From Flavobacteriaceae bacterium (GTDB lineage Bacteria; Bacteroidota; Bacteroidia; Flavobacteriales; Weeksellaceae): a DNA stretch of 46,618 nt. The translations under genes were made by a program, and so were the position numbers. The stretch is taken from assembly GCA_004359435.1 (NCBI GenBank), contig PTET01000001.1, positions 633,193-679,810 of the forward strand. Direction: 5' to 3'. This document shows positions 27,466-37,126 of this stretch, one piece after another (positions within the stretch are counted from its first letter, which is position 1; each line of letters opens with the position of its first letter). The notes beneath the pieces are model-generated. The model was not told the DNA's origin and made no database searches. It was given only the letters and a program-made list of their open reading frames with translations.

Positions 27466-28575
27466 ATGTCTACATACGTTGTGGTGGGTCTTCAATATGG
27501 AGATGAAGGAAAAGGTAAAATCACAGATGTTCTCTCTGCAAAATCAGATTACGTAGTTCGTTACCAAGGTGGAAACAATGCCGGGCATACTGTGCATGCG
27601 GATTTTCCATATCATATTTTGTTGGATACCTACAGAGAAGAAGCAGCGGGTAATGGAAAAATTGGGACCACCAAAAGAGGCATAGGCCCATGCTACGAAG
27701 ATAAGTTTTCAAGATGTGGCATTCGAGCCATAGATTTACTTCACCCCGAAATACTCAAAACCAAACTAGAGAAAAACATTAAGGATAAAAATATTCAGTT
27801 CGAAAAAGTTTTCAATAAACCAACCTTAGATTTTGATACGGTTTACAATCAGTATCTTGAGTTTGGAAAAACGATTGGACATAGAATTATCGATTCTGTG
27901 ACTGAAATCAACGATGCCATCGCCAAAGACAAAACCGTATTGTTTGAAGGTGCTCAGGCTCTGATGCTAGATGTAGATTTTGGAACCTATCCTTTTGTTA
28001 CTTCTTCTTCGCCATCTACCGGTGGGGTTTGTTCTGGGGCAGGAGTTCCACCAACGTCGCTAAAAAACCTTATTGGGGTTACCAAAGCCTATTGTACAAG
28101 AGTCGGAAACGGACCTTTTTTAACCGAATTGGATGATGCCCAGGGTGAAAAAATAAGAGCCATAGGCCATGAGTTTGGGGCAACAACGGGAAGACCTAGA
28201 CGTTGTGGTTGGTTAGATTTGGTAGCGCTCAAACATGCCTGTACCATCAATGGAATCAATCACTTGGTGGTTACCAAACTAGATGTACTCAGCGGTTTTG
28301 AAACCATCAAGGTTTGTACAGCTTATAAAGACAAAAACGAAACCCAATATAGTCATCACACGGCATTAACCGAAGAATTGTACGATCTAGAGCCTGTTTA
28401 TAAGTCCCTTGATGGTTGGACAGAGGACATTTCATCAGCTACAAAACTGAGCGATTTGCCCCAGAATGCACAAAAATATTTACAATTTATGCAGGACTTT
28501 TTGTCCATCGATCTCTATTTGGTTTCCGTGGGACCAGATCGTGCACAAAACATTATAACCAAAGAGTTGTTTTAA
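27466..28575 (+). CDS. purA: Adenylosuccinate synthetase, with in-frame internal deletion
   Basis: PurA joins IMP and aspartate, using GTP, in the first step toward AMP. Conserved parts are GLQYGDEGKGKITD (P-loop with the catalytic Asp), NNAGHTV, PYHILLDTYREEAAGNGKIGTTKRGIGP, VLFEGAQALMLDVDFGTYPFVT and TTGRPRRCGWLDLVALKHA. The protein is 369 residues instead of about 423-430. The missing 54 or so residues lie between AGHTV-H and A-DFPYHI at about 27600. That stretch normally holds the segment with LPSGVL and the loop after it. The frame is kept, so only comparison with the family shows the loss. The protein as read would probably be inactive. Confidence 0.93.
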   Translation: MSTYVVVGLQYGDEGKGKITDVLSAKSDYVVRYQGGNNAGHTVHADFPYHILLDTYREEAAGNGKIGTTKRGIGPCYEDKFSRCGIRAIDLLHPEILKTKLEKNIKDKNIQFEKVFNKPTLDFDTVYNQYLEFGKTIGHRIIDSVTEINDAIAKDKTVLFEGAQALMLDVDFGTYPFVTSSSPSTGGVCSGAGVPPTSLKNLIGVTKAYCTRVGNGPFLTELDDAQGEKIRAIGHEFGATTGRPRRCGWLDLVALKHACTINGINHLVVTKLDVLSGFETIKVCTAYKDKNETQYSHHTALTEELYDLEPVYKSLDGWTEDISSATKLSDLPQNAQKYLQFMQDFLSIDLYLVSVGPDRAQNIITKELF

Positions 28576-28579
28576 TTTC

Positions 28580-28606
28580 ACACCCTAGAGATAGGGTGTT
28601 TTTTGT
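28580..28606 (+). terminator. Intrinsic terminator after purA
   Basis: ACACCCTA and TAGGGTGT form an 8-base stem with a GAGA loop, followed by a T run. purB starts 18 bases further on, so purB probably has its own promoter or depends on read-through. Confidence 0.85.
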
Positions 28607-28624
28607 TTAGAATAGTTAAGAATT

Positions 28625-28846
28625 ATGGAATCTAATATATACAGTAATCCACTGGTTGAAAGATATGGTAGCAAAGAAATGTTGTTTGTTTTTTCGCCAG
28701 ACAATAAATTTTCTACTTGGAGAAAACTTTGGCTTGCACTAGCGGAAATTCAAAAAGATTTGGGTCTTGAAATTAGCCAAGAGCAAATCGACCAAATAAA
28801 GGAAAATCTATACAATATAGACTATCAAAGCTCAATCGGCGCATAA
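28625..28846 (+). CDS. purB: Adenylosuccinate lyase, N-terminal part (interrupted)
   Basis: PurB acts twice in purine synthesis, splitting fumarate from SAICAR and from adenylosuccinate. The fragment reads [41 protein letters not shown], the conserved start of the ADSL-type (about 477-residue) enzymes found in Weeksellaceae and animals. Homology ends at NIDYQ (about 28829). The final six residues are out of frame. About 190 residues follow in complete enzymes, including the THYQPAQ-type helix with a catalytic histidine; they are missing here. Confidence 0.85.
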   Translation: MESNIYSNPLVERYGSKEMLFVFSPDNKFSTWRKLWLALAEIQKDLGLEISQEQIDQIKENLYNIDYQSSIGA

Positions 28847-29510
28847 ATTTACCAACGACATTAGGTTGCTTCAAAACCTAAAAGAAATAGAAGAGCCTTT
28901 TGAAAAAAGCCAAATTGGTTCATCTGCCATGGCCTACAAAAGAAATCCGATGAGATCTGAAAGAATTGCTGCTCTTTCTAAATTTGTCATGTCCTTGGCT
29001 TCGTCTCCCGCCATGGTTGCCGCCACACAGTGGTTTGAAAGAACCCTAGACGATTCGGCCAACAAAAGACTTTCTACTCCGCAAGCTTTTCTAGCTACCG
29101 ATGCTATTTTGGTTATTTGGAACAATGTGATGGATGGCCTTGTGGTGTACGAAAAAATGATTCAAAAACACATTAGAGAAGAACTTCCTTTTATGGCCAC
29201 CGAATATATGATTATGGAAGGAGTGAAAAATGGGGGAGACAGACAAGTTCTTCATGAACTCATCCGTGTTCACAGCATGGAGGCTAGCAAACAAGTAAAA
29301 CACGAAGGAAAACCCAACGATTTGGTTGAGCGAATTTTGGCCGATGAAAATTTCAACATCGACAAAGAAAAACTAAAAGAGGTTTTGGATGCCAAAAACT
29401 TTATTGGTTTTGCGCCCATTCAAACCCAAGAGTTTTGCAACAATCAAGTGAAGCCTATTTTAGAAAAATATGCAGATCTGATTGGATTAGATATCGATTT
29501 AAAAGTTTAA
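28830..29510 (+). CDS. purB: Adenylosuccinate lyase, C-terminal part (interrupted)
   Basis: In-frame homology begins at about 28830 with [20 protein letters not shown]. It continues through the superfamily signature [17 protein letters not shown], which holds the mobile catalytic-serine loop, then [15 protein letters not shown] and the C-terminal helical domain. The first usable start codon is TTG at 28866, which is not a natural start. The fragment ends at a typical C-terminus ([12 protein letters not shown]). purL starts 15 bases downstream. Both fragments and the gap together would give the usual length. Confidence 0.9.
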   Translation, partial: AQSAHKFTNDIRLLQNLKEIEEPFEKSQIGSSAMAYKRNPMRSERIAALSKFVMSLASSPAMVAATQWFERTLDDSANKRLSTPQAFLATDAILVIWNNVMDGLVVYEKMIQKHIREELPFMATEYMIMEGVKNGGDRQVLHELIRVHSMEASKQVKHEGKPNDLVERILADENFNIDKEKLKEVLDAKNFIGFAPIQTQEFCNNQVKPILEKYADLIGLDIDLKV

Positions 29511-29525
29511 TTGCCAAGGAAAAAA

Positions 29526-31409
29526 ATGATGAACAAAAGAATCTTTGTTGAAAAAAAACAAAATTTCGATGTGCATTCCAAAGCACTTTCCAAAGCCTTG
29601 TCTTCTTTGGTGAACCTCAAAAGCATCAAACAATATACCATTTACGATGTTTTTAATGTTCCTGAGTCTTTGTTTGAAAAAGCGGTTCGAACGGTTTTTT
29701 CAGATCCAGTAACGGATCTGGTCTCAGAAGAAATGCCAAGGGGAGAAAAGATTTTAGCCGTTGAATATGTTCCTGGTCAGTATGATCAACGAGCGGATTC
29801 TGCCCAGCAGTGTCTAGGACTTTTAACCCAACAAGAGCATGACATAAAAGTAAGAAGTGGAATTTTGTATGTGTTTGAAGGATGCAGCGATTCTGACTTT
29901 AACATCGCCAAAAACTATCTTATCAATCAGGTTGAATCCCAAGAAAAAGATCTTTCTGTTTTAGAAATTCCAGAATCAGCTCAGCCTTTGCCAGTTGAAA
30001 CCATAGAGGGATTTATCCTTTGGAATGAAACTGAAATTGAAGATTTTTACCAACGTTTTGGTTTTGCTTTGGCTCTGGATGATTTGGTACACATTCAAAA
30101 CTATTTCAAAGAGAAAAATAGAAATCCAACTATCACAGAACTCAAGGTTTTAGATACCTATTGGTCAGACCATTGTAGACATACCACTTTCGAGACTGCA
30201 TTAACCGACATTGCCTTTAAAGGTGAATTCAGCGCTACTTTAGAGCGAATTTTTGCCAATTATCTTTCTATTAGAAAATCGCTTCAAAGAGAAAGCAAAC
30301 CTATTACCCTTATGGACTTGGCGGTTGTGGCTGCCAAACATTTTCACAAAGAAGGAAAACTAGAAGATTTGGTGATTTCTGAAGAAATCAATGCTTGTAC
30401 TTTGCTTGTGGATGTAGAAACCAAAAATGGAAAAGAGCCTTGGTATTTGCTTTTCAAAAACGAAACACACAATCACCCCACAGAAATAGAACCTTTTGGA
30501 GGAGCTTCTACTTGTATTGGAGGAGCCATTCGAGATCCGCTTTCAGGTAGAGCCTATGTGTATCAGGCTTTAAGGGTTACCGGAAGTGCAGACCCTAGAG
30601 AGAAAATTGAAGATACTTTGCCTGGCAAATTGCCACAAAGAAAAATCACCACCGAAGCTGCTCATGGATATTCATCCTACGGAAACCAAATTGGACTTGC
30701 CACCAGCGGAATTTACGAAATTTATCATCCCGGTTACAAAGCCAAAAGAATGGAGGTGGGCATGGTGGTTGGTGCTGTGCCCAAAGATTGGGTAAGACGA
30801 GAAACCCCAACCAAAGGCGATGTGGTTGTACTACTTGGTGGTGCCACAGGAAGAGATGGAGTAGGAGGAGCCAGTGGATCTTCTAAATCACACAAAAGCG
30901 ATTCCACCAAAGAACTCAGTGCCGAAGTACAGAAAGGAAATGCGCCAGTTGAGCGAAAAATCCAAAGATTCTTCAGAAACAAAGAAGTGATTCAAAAAAT
31001 CAAAAAGTGCAACGATTTTGGTGCTGGAGGCGTTTGTGTGGCCGTGGGTGAATTGGCAGATTCCTTAGAAATCAACTTAGATTTGGTTCCAGTAAAATAC
31101 CAAGGATTAAACGGAACCGAGCTCGCCATTTCTGAATCTCAAGAAAGAATGGCGGATCGTACGGATTTTCGACCAAAATTTCTTCGTGGAATACGCTACA
31201 TGGAGGCGCTTATGCGGTGGTTGAATCTGTGGCAAAAATTGTGGCCATGGGTGGAGATTACACCAAAATTCGATTCTCATTTCAAGAATATTTTCAAAAA
31301 TTGGGAGAAAGTCCTGAGAATTGGGGACTTCCCACAGGAGCACTTTTGGGAGCGCTCGATGCCCAAATGGGATTTGAGCTTGCCGCCATTGGTGGGAAAG
31401 ATTCCATGA
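29526..31409 (+). CDS. purL: Phosphoribosylformylglycinamidine synthase, N-terminal half (interrupted)
   Basis: Large single-chain PurL converts FGAR to FGAM with ATP and glutamine (step 4 of purine synthesis). The start is ATG 29526 (MMNKRIFVEKKQNF) behind an AAGGA ribosome-binding-like sequence; ATG 29529 is equally possible. The N-terminal substrate-binding domain is present, followed by TYWSDHCRHTTFETAL, KNETHNHPTEIEPFGGASTCIGG, GRDGVGGASGSS and NGTELAISESQERMA. Homology ends at about 31153. The rest to the stop at 31409 is out of frame and overlaps the true frame of the next entry. Confidence 0.9.
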   Translation: MMNKRIFVEKKQNFDVHSKALSKALSSLVNLKSIKQYTIYDVFNVPESLFEKAVRTVFSDPVTDLVSEEMPRGEKILAVEYVPGQYDQRADSAQQCLGLLTQQEHDIKVRSGILYVFEGCSDSDFNIAKNYLINQVESQEKDLSVLEIPESAQPLPVETIEGFILWNETEIEDFYQRFGFALALDDLVHIQNYFKEKNRNPTITELKVLDTYWSDHCRHTTFETALTDIAFKGEFSATLERIFANYLSIRKSLQRESKPITLMDLAVVAAKHFHKEGKLEDLVISEEINACTLLVDVETKNGKEPWYLLFKNETHNHPTEIEPFGGASTCIGGAIRDPLSGRAYVYQALRVTGSADPREKIEDTLPGKLPQRKITTEAAHGYSSYGNQIGLATSGIYEIYHPGYKAKRMEVGMVVGAVPKDWVRRETPTKGDVVVLLGGATGRDGVGGASGSSKSHKSDSTKELSAEVQKGNAPVERKIQRFFRNKEVIQKIKKCNDFGAGGVCVAVGELADSLEINLDLVPVKYQGLNGTELAISESQERMADRTDFRPKFLRGIRYMEALMRWLNLWQKLWPWVEITPKFDSHFKNIFKNWEKVLRIGDFPQEHFWERSMPKWDLSLPPLVGKIP

Positions 31410-32797
31410 GTGGTACGTTTAACGAGCTTTCTGTTCCTCCAACCCTTATTTCTTTTGCCCTTGGGATTGGAGATAAAAATCACATCGTTTCCAGTGAACT
31501 AAAAAAATCGGGAAACAAATTGTATCTGTTTTCCCATGTTCCGCTTTCAGATCAAATGCCGAATTATGCTCAGTTAACCTCGGGGTACCAAATAATACAC
31601 GAGCTTGTAAAACAAGGGAAAATAGCTTCGATCAAAACCATCAAGGACGGAGGAATTGCAACAGCTTTGTCTCAAATGTGTTTCGGAAATAAATTGGGAG
31701 CTAGTCTTTCTACAGATAGATCTTTGATGGAGTTTTCCGTGGGTTCTTTGCTCATTGAAGCAAAAGAAGTTCTGGATGATACTATTTTTGAATTTTTAGG
31801 AGAAGTTACAGCGGACCAAAAATTGATTTTTGAGTCTCAAAAAACAGAAGTTTCTTTGGATACTCTACTTGCCTCTTACCAAAATACTTTAGAAGAGATT
31901 TTCCCAACCAAGGCCGAAAAGGCGGATAATCCTTTGGCGGAAAAAATGAATTTAAATCTAAATCCAGAGAATTCGTTGCCAAAAATCAGCTGCGAAACAC
32001 CCCTGGTTGTAATGCCTATTTTCCCTGGTACCAACTGCGAATACGATACCCAAAGCGTTTTTGAAGCTGAAGGAGCCAAAGTAGATGCTTTTGTATTTAG
32101 AAACCAGAAACAAAGCTGGATTGAAGAATCCATTGATAGATTCGAAAATGGCCTTAAACAAGCGCATATTCTGGCAATTCCAGGAGGTTTTTCTGCCGGA
32201 GATGAGCCAGATGGTTCGGCTAAATTCATTGTTTCTATCCTAAAAAATGAGAGAATCAAAACCCAAATTCATGCCTTGTTAGACAGAGGAGGATTGGTTC
32301 TTGGTATTTGCAATGGATTCCAAGCCCTTATCAAATCGGGATTGGTAACCTATGGTAAAATTTGTGATTTGGATGAGTCTTCTCCAACTTTAACCCACAA
32401 TAAAATCCATAGACATATATCACAAATGGCTACAGTAAAAGTGGTCAACGATAGATCTCCATGGCTTAAGGGGATGCTTGGGAACACTTATACGATTCCA
32501 TTTTCTCACGGAGAAGGATCTTTGTATGCTCAGGGCGATGCGCTTAAAACGTTGATTCAAAACGGTCAAATCGCCACCCAATATGTAGATTTTAACGGAA
32601 ATCCATCCCTTGAAGCACCTTTCAATCCAAACGGATCTACTTTTGCCATTGAAGGATTGGTAAGCCCTTGCGGTAGAATTTATGGAAGAATGGGACACCC
32701 AGAGAGATATCAAGAAGGTTTGCTTCAAAATATACCCACATCGGGTTATCACAACATCTTTAAAAACGCAGTTGAATTTTTTACCCAACCTAGGTAG
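31217..32797 (+). CDS. purL: Phosphoribosylformylglycinamidine synthase, C-terminal half with glutaminase (interrupted)
   Basis: Homology in this frame begins near 31160 (SYGFSTKISSWNTLHGGAYA) before the first start codon at 31217. It covers the second ATP-grasp-like domain (AMGGDYTKIRFSFQEYF, IGGKDSMSGTF) and the class I glutamine amidotransferase domain. The latter includes MPIFPGTNCEYDT, IPGGFSAGDEP, the nucleophile in LVLGICNGFQAL, and the His-Glu pair in GRMGHPERYQ. Compared with the usual length of about 1225, some 130-140 residues are missing between the two PurL fragments. purC follows after 27 bases. Confidence 0.9.
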   Translation: MVESVAKIVAMGGDYTKIRFSFQEYFQKLGESPENWGLPTGALLGALDAQMGFELAAIGGKDSMSGTFNELSVPPTLISFALGIGDKNHIVSSELKKSGNKLYLFSHVPLSDQMPNYAQLTSGYQIIHELVKQGKIASIKTIKDGGIATALSQMCFGNKLGASLSTDRSLMEFSVGSLLIEAKEVLDDTIFEFLGEVTADQKLIFESQKTEVSLDTLLASYQNTLEEIFPTKAEKADNPLAEKMNLNLNPENSLPKISCETPLVVMPIFPGTNCEYDTQSVFEAEGAKVDAFVFRNQKQSWIEESIDRFENGLKQAHILAIPGGFSAGDEPDGSAKFIVSILKNERIKTQIHALLDRGGLVLGICNGFQALIKSGLVTYGKICDLDESSPTLTHNKIHRHISQMATVKVVNDRSPWLKGMLGNTYTIPFSHGEGSLYAQGDALKTLIQNGQIATQYVDFNGNPSLEAPFNPNGSTFAIEGLVSPCGRIYGRMGHPERYQEGLLQNIPTSGYHNIFKNAVEFFTQPR

Positions 32798-32824
32798 CTG
32801 GTCTATCAATTAAAATACTCCAAC

Positions 32825-33538
32825 ATGGAAAAGAAAGAATTTTTGTACGAAGGTAAAGCCAAGCAAATTTATGCTACTTCGGACCCATCAAAAATAATCG
32901 TTCATTACAAAGACGATGCTACGGCTTATAATGGTCAAAAGAAAGATCAGATACAAGCCAAAGGGGAGTTGAACAACCAAATTTCTACCCTTATTTTTCA
33001 ATATCTCAACAAAAATGGAGTAAAAACACACTATATCGAAACTTTAAACGACAGAGATCAACTTTGTCACAAAGTAGATATTATTCCTCTTGAAGTTATT
33101 GGAAGAAATCTGATTGCAGGTTCTATGGCGCAAAGATTGGGAATAGAAGAAGGAACCAAACCTTCGAATCAGATTTATGACATTTGCTACAAAAGAGACG
33201 ATTTGGGAGATCCACTCATAAACGATCATCATGCAGTAGCCCTTGGTGCGGTTACATACAAAGAACTGGAAGAAGTTTACAGTCAGACTGAAAAAATCAA
33301 CCAACTTTTGAGCGATCTTTTTCTAAAGGACGATATTATTCTGGTTGATTTCAAAATAGAATTTGGAAAAACTGCCAACGGTGAAATTATTTTGGCCGAC
33401 GAAATTAGCCCTGACACTTGCAGACTTTGGGACAAACACACCCTTAAGAAATTGGATAAAGATAGATTTAGAAGAGATTTGGGTGAGGTGAAAGAAGCCT
33501 ATGTCGAAATTTTGGAAAGACTCAAAAAATCGATTTAA
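32825..33538 (+). CDS. purC: SAICAR synthetase
   Basis: PurC adds aspartate to CAIR using ATP (step 8 in the usual numbering). The 237-residue protein carries the family motifs [23 protein letters not shown]-like [33 protein letters not shown], and the signature [16 protein letters not shown] near the C-terminus. The length is normal and the frame intact. It is of the short bacterial type related to E. coli and Bacillus PurC. Confidence 0.96.
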   Translation: MEKKEFLYEGKAKQIYATSDPSKIIVHYKDDATAYNGQKKDQIQAKGELNNQISTLIFQYLNKNGVKTHYIETLNDRDQLCHKVDIIPLEVIGRNLIAGSMAQRLGIEEGTKPSNQIYDICYKRDDLGDPLINDHHAVALGAVTYKELEEVYSQTEKINQLLSDLFLKDDIILVDFKIEFGKTANGEIILADEISPDTCRLWDKHTLKKLDKDRFRRDLGEVKEAYVEILERLKKSI

Positions 33539-33584
33539 TACTGTTTTTCTTAAGACTCATAACCCTCATATTTAAGTTAAAAAC

Positions 33585-35078
33585 ATGACATCAAAACAGT
33601 CCACGACCCAATTTTCTGACTTTTACAACGAAAAAGGCATTGCCAAAAAGGGGATTCCATACCTTAGAAATCTTCTGAAATCCGACGATCCCCTAGATCA
33701 GTTGGGAGAAGAATGTGGGATTTTTGGTGTTTATTCTAACCATGCAATCGATACCTTTTCTATTGCCGAATTCGGAATGTTTGCTCTTCAGCACAGAGGA
33801 CAAGAAGCCAGTGGCGTTTCTATATTAAAGGAAGGACAAATTCTCACTTCCAAAAAAGACGATCTGGTTTTGGACATGTTTAAAAAAATCAAAAATCCAG
33901 ACGATTTCCAACAAGGAAATGCGGCTATAGGCCATACACGATACACTACCGCTGGAGACAACAGTACCAAGAATTTTCAACCCTTTTATGCGGTAAACCA
34001 GTTTGGAAAAACCCATCTTTCTTTTGTTCACAACGGAAATGTGGTTGGAATTGAAGCGTTAAGAGCGCAGCTCATCGAAAAAGATTTGCCTTTTTTAGGT
34101 TCTTCTGATTCTGAAGTCATGCTTCGGATGATTCAATCTAACTTAGACAAAGGAATCATAGAGGCCATACGTTTGATGTCTCAAGAAATTAGAGGGGCAT
34201 ATAGCATACTTATGCTCACCAAAGATGGGCTCATCGCCTTTAGAGATCCCAATGGAATTCGCCCTCTTTCTATTGGAAAAATTGATGACAATACCCATGT
34301 TTTTGCCTCTGAAACCCCAGCTTTGCAAGCAGTGGGGGCAAGTTTCGTGCGTGAGGTGGAACCCGGTGAGATTGTATGGGTGAACGACCAGGGAATAAAG
34401 TCTTATCCGATGGATCCCTCTTTAGATAAGCCCTCTAAATGTACACTCTGTTCTTTTGAATATATTTATTTTGCTCGTCCTGACTCTATTTTAGAAGACA
34501 TAGATGTCTATGAGGTGAGAAGAGAAAGTGGAAAAAAACTATTTGAACAAGCTCCCGTTGAGGCCGATTTGGTGATTGGTGTTCCAGATTCTGGAATTCC
34601 CGCTGCCGTTGGTTATTCTGAGGCTTCGGGAATACCCTATGAGCCTATTCTCATTAAAAATAGATACATGAGTAGATCCTTTATTATTCCTACTCAGGCC
34701 ATGAGAGAAAGGGTGGTAAATCTTAAACTAAATCCTGTAATCTCAAGAATCAAAGGAAAAAGATTGGTGGTGATTGATGATTCTGTGGTAAGAGGAACGA
34801 CCTCCAAGAGGTTGATTAAAATTTTGCTGGATGCTGGAGCTAAAGAAGTTCATTTTAGAAGTGCTTCTCCGCCTATCATCGCGCCTTGTTTTTTAGGGAT
34901 AGACATGCCCTCAAAGAAAGATTTGATTTCTGCCAATTTAGACAAAGAATCTCTACGTGAATTTTTAGGAGTAGATAGCTTAGATTTCTTGTCGGTAGAG
35001 AATTTGAAGGAAATTTTAAAGCAAAGAGAATATTGTTTTGGATGTTTTACCGAAAATTATCCTGTAAGTAAAGATTAA
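33585..35078 (+). CDS. purF: Amidophosphoribosyltransferase (iron-sulfur type)
   Basis: PurF makes phosphoribosylamine from PRPP and glutamine, the committed step. The 497-residue protein has a 43-residue leader before the nucleophile Cys44 in GEECGIFGVYS, so it is made as a precursor whose leader must be removed. The glutaminase part includes FALQHRGQEASGV and GHTRYTTAG. The PRPP-binding loop is RLVVIDDSVVRGTTSK. Cysteines at SKCTLC, PCFLG and YCFGCF match the Fe-S ligands of the Bacillus subtilis type. The Fe-S centre makes it a likely client of the suf system. Confidence 0.95.
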   Translation: MTSKQSTTQFSDFYNEKGIAKKGIPYLRNLLKSDDPLDQLGEECGIFGVYSNHAIDTFSIAEFGMFALQHRGQEASGVSILKEGQILTSKKDDLVLDMFKKIKNPDDFQQGNAAIGHTRYTTAGDNSTKNFQPFYAVNQFGKTHLSFVHNGNVVGIEALRAQLIEKDLPFLGSSDSEVMLRMIQSNLDKGIIEAIRLMSQEIRGAYSILMLTKDGLIAFRDPNGIRPLSIGKIDDNTHVFASETPALQAVGASFVREVEPGEIVWVNDQGIKSYPMDPSLDKPSKCTLCSFEYIYFARPDSILEDIDVYEVRRESGKKLFEQAPVEADLVIGVPDSGIPAAVGYSEASGIPYEPILIKNRYMSRSFIIPTQAMRERVVNLKLNPVISRIKGKRLVVIDDSVVRGTTSKRLIKILLDAGAKEVHFRSASPPIIAPCFLGIDMPSKKDLISANLDKESLREFLGVDSLDFLSVENLKEILKQREYCFGCFTENYPVSKD

Positions 35079-35109
35079 GATTGTTATATTAGAAGATTAT
35101 TGATTCAAA

Positions 35110-36117
35110 ATGAAAACATACAAAGACGCAGGAGTAGACAAAGAAGAAGGTTATCAAACCGTTTCGAAGATTAAAAAGGCGGTTAGTGAAACCCACAATT
35201 CTCGTGTTCTCAATGGAATTGGGAGTTTTGGTGCATTCTTTGATATGGCCGGCTACAAACACCCTATTTTGGTTTCTGGTACCGATGGAGTAGGGACAAA
35301 ACTTAGAATTGCCCTGGATGTAAAAAAATATGATACCGTTGGGGTAGATTGTTTTGCCATGTGTGCCAACGATATTTTGTGCCATGGGGCTCAACCTCTT
35401 TTTTTCTTAGATTATTTGGCCTGTGGAAAACTAGACTCTGATGTAGCTGCAGAAATTGTAATGGGAATTGCAGGTGCTTGCAAGGAAACGGGAACTGCTC
35501 TTGTAGGTGGAGAAACCGCTGAAATGCCAGGAATGTACCAAGTTGGGGATTATGATGTGGCAGGATTTTGCGTGGGAGTGGTGGAAAAAGACCAAATTAT
35601 AGATGGGTCTAAGATTCAAAAAGACGATGTGCTCATCGCTCTTGCTTCCAGCGGATTTCATTCCAATGGATTTTCACTCATTCGCAAGGTGTTTACCGAT
35701 TATCATGAAGATTTTCAGGGGAAGCCATTGTATCAAACCCTTTTAGAACCAACCAAATTGTATGTTAAACCTGTTTTGGAGCTACTCAAAGAATTTGAGG
35801 TTTCAGGCCTTGCCCATATTACCGGTGGAGGTTTAGAAGAGAATGTTCCAAGGATTATCCCAGAGGGTTTGTGTGCGAAAATTGACATTTCTAAAGTGGA
35901 AGTTCCACCCGTGATGCAACTCTTAAAAGAGCGAAGTGGAATTCAAAACAGAGAATTGTTCGGGACTTTCAACATGGGAGTAGGAATGGTTTTGGTGGTA
36001 AAAAAACAAGACCAACAGGAGGTGATATCTAAACTTGCAGCTTTAGGAGAAACCGCCTATGTCATTGGTGAAATAATCCAAGGTGAAGAAAAAATTGAAT
36101 TCGAAAATATAGACTAA
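35110..36117 (+). CDS. purM: AIR synthetase (phosphoribosylformylglycinamidine cyclo-ligase)
   Basis: PurM closes the imidazole ring of FGAM to give AIR, using ATP. The 335-residue protein has YKDAGVDKEEG at the start, LVSGTDGVGTKLRIA, GVDCFAMCANDILCHGAQPLFFLDY, VGGETAEMPGMY and SGLAHITGGGLEENVPRI, all family motifs. The fold is the same ATP-grasp-like family as PurL. Length is normal. fabH starts directly after the stop codon, which suggests cotranscription. Confidence 0.95.
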   Translation: MKTYKDAGVDKEEGYQTVSKIKKAVSETHNSRVLNGIGSFGAFFDMAGYKHPILVSGTDGVGTKLRIALDVKKYDTVGVDCFAMCANDILCHGAQPLFFLDYLACGKLDSDVAAEIVMGIAGACKETGTALVGGETAEMPGMYQVGDYDVAGFCVGVVEKDQIIDGSKIQKDDVLIALASSGFHSNGFSLIRKVFTDYHEDFQGKPLYQTLLEPTKLYVKPVLELLKEFEVSGLAHITGGGLEENVPRIIPEGLCAKIDISKVEVPPVMQLLKERSGIQNRELFGTFNMGVGMVLVVKKQDQQEVISKLAALGETAYVIGEIIQGEEKIEFENID

Positions 36118-36118
36118 G

Positions 36119-37123
36119 ATGAAACATTCAAAAGTTGTAGGTCAAGGATACTATGTTCCAGATAGCGTAGTTACCAACGATGATTTATCCAAAATTATGG
36201 ATACCAGTGATGCGTGGATACAAGAAAGAACTGGGATACAAGAAAGAAGACACCTAGGGCGACACTCGGGACAAACCACCCGTGATTTGGGCTACAAAGC
36301 CGCAATGAAAGCCTTGGGAAGTGCGAATTTAAAACCTTCGGACCTAGATTTTATTGTGTTTGCCACCCTTAGTCCAGATTATTTTTTTCCAGGCAATGGA
36401 GTTTTGTTGCAGCAAGATTTGGGCTGTGACACCATTGGGGCTTTGGATGTGAGAAACCAATGTTCTGGATTTATTTATGCCCTCTCCACGGCCGATGCTT
36501 TTATCAAAACGGGTATGTACAAAACCATTTTGGTTGTGGGAGCAGAACATCATTCTGTGGGACTGGACATGACCACCCGCGGAAGAGGGGTTTCTGTGAT
36601 TTTTGGTGATGGTGCAGGCGCTGTGATTCTTCAAGCCAATGATCAAAGCAAAGGAATACTTTCATGCAACATGGGTTCTCAAGGGGAACATGCCGAAGAA
36701 TTGGCGGTTTTATTCCCAGGCTCTAAATATGGTTGGGCCGATGAATACAACGATGCACACATTACTCCAGAGATTATATATCCAGTGATGAACGGAACTT
36801 TTGTATTCAAACACGCAGTGGTTAGATTTGCCGAGGCCATAGACAAAGTGCTTCTTGATGCTGGAAAAACCATGGACGATGTTTCGCTTTTGATTCCGCA
36901 TCAAGCCAATCTACGTATCAGTCAATTCATTCAAAAGAAATATGGTCTTTCGGATGATCGTGTATTTAACAACATTCAAAAATACGGAAATACTACTGCG
37001 GGTTCTATTCCAATTGCGTTTGCCGAAGCGATGGAGGCGGGAAGAATCAAAGAAGGAGATTTGGTATGTATGGCCGCGTTTGGATCTGGGTTCACCTGGG
37101 GTGCGGTACTTATTCAATTCTAA
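36119..37123 (+). CDS. fabH: Ketoacyl-ACP synthase III (FabH-like)
   Basis: The 334-residue thiolase-fold enzyme has the triad of KAS III: Cys115 in RNQCSGFIYAL, His261 in IPHQANLRI and Asn291 in YGNTTAGS. It therefore condenses an acyl-CoA with malonyl-ACP to start fatty acid chains or a related product. Its substrate specificity cannot be seen. It lies with no gap between purM and purN inside the purine operon. The chain-initiating FabH of flavobacteria is often elsewhere with plsX and accB, so this may be a second copy. The gene symbol is therefore tentative. Confidence 0.88.
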   Translation: MKHSKVVGQGYYVPDSVVTNDDLSKIMDTSDAWIQERTGIQERRHLGRHSGQTTRDLGYKAAMKALGSANLKPSDLDFIVFATLSPDYFFPGNGVLLQQDLGCDTIGALDVRNQCSGFIYALSTADAFIKTGMYKTILVVGAEHHSVGLDMTTRGRGVSVIFGDGAGAVILQANDQSKGILSCNMGSQGEHAEELAVLFPGSKYGWADEYNDAHITPEIIYPVMNGTFVFKHAVVRFAEAIDKVLLDAGKTMDDVSLLIPHQANLRISQFIQKKYGLSDDRVFNNIQKYGNTTAGSIPIAFAEAMEAGRIKEGDLVCMAAFGSGFTWGAVLIQF

Positions 37124-37126
37124 AAA

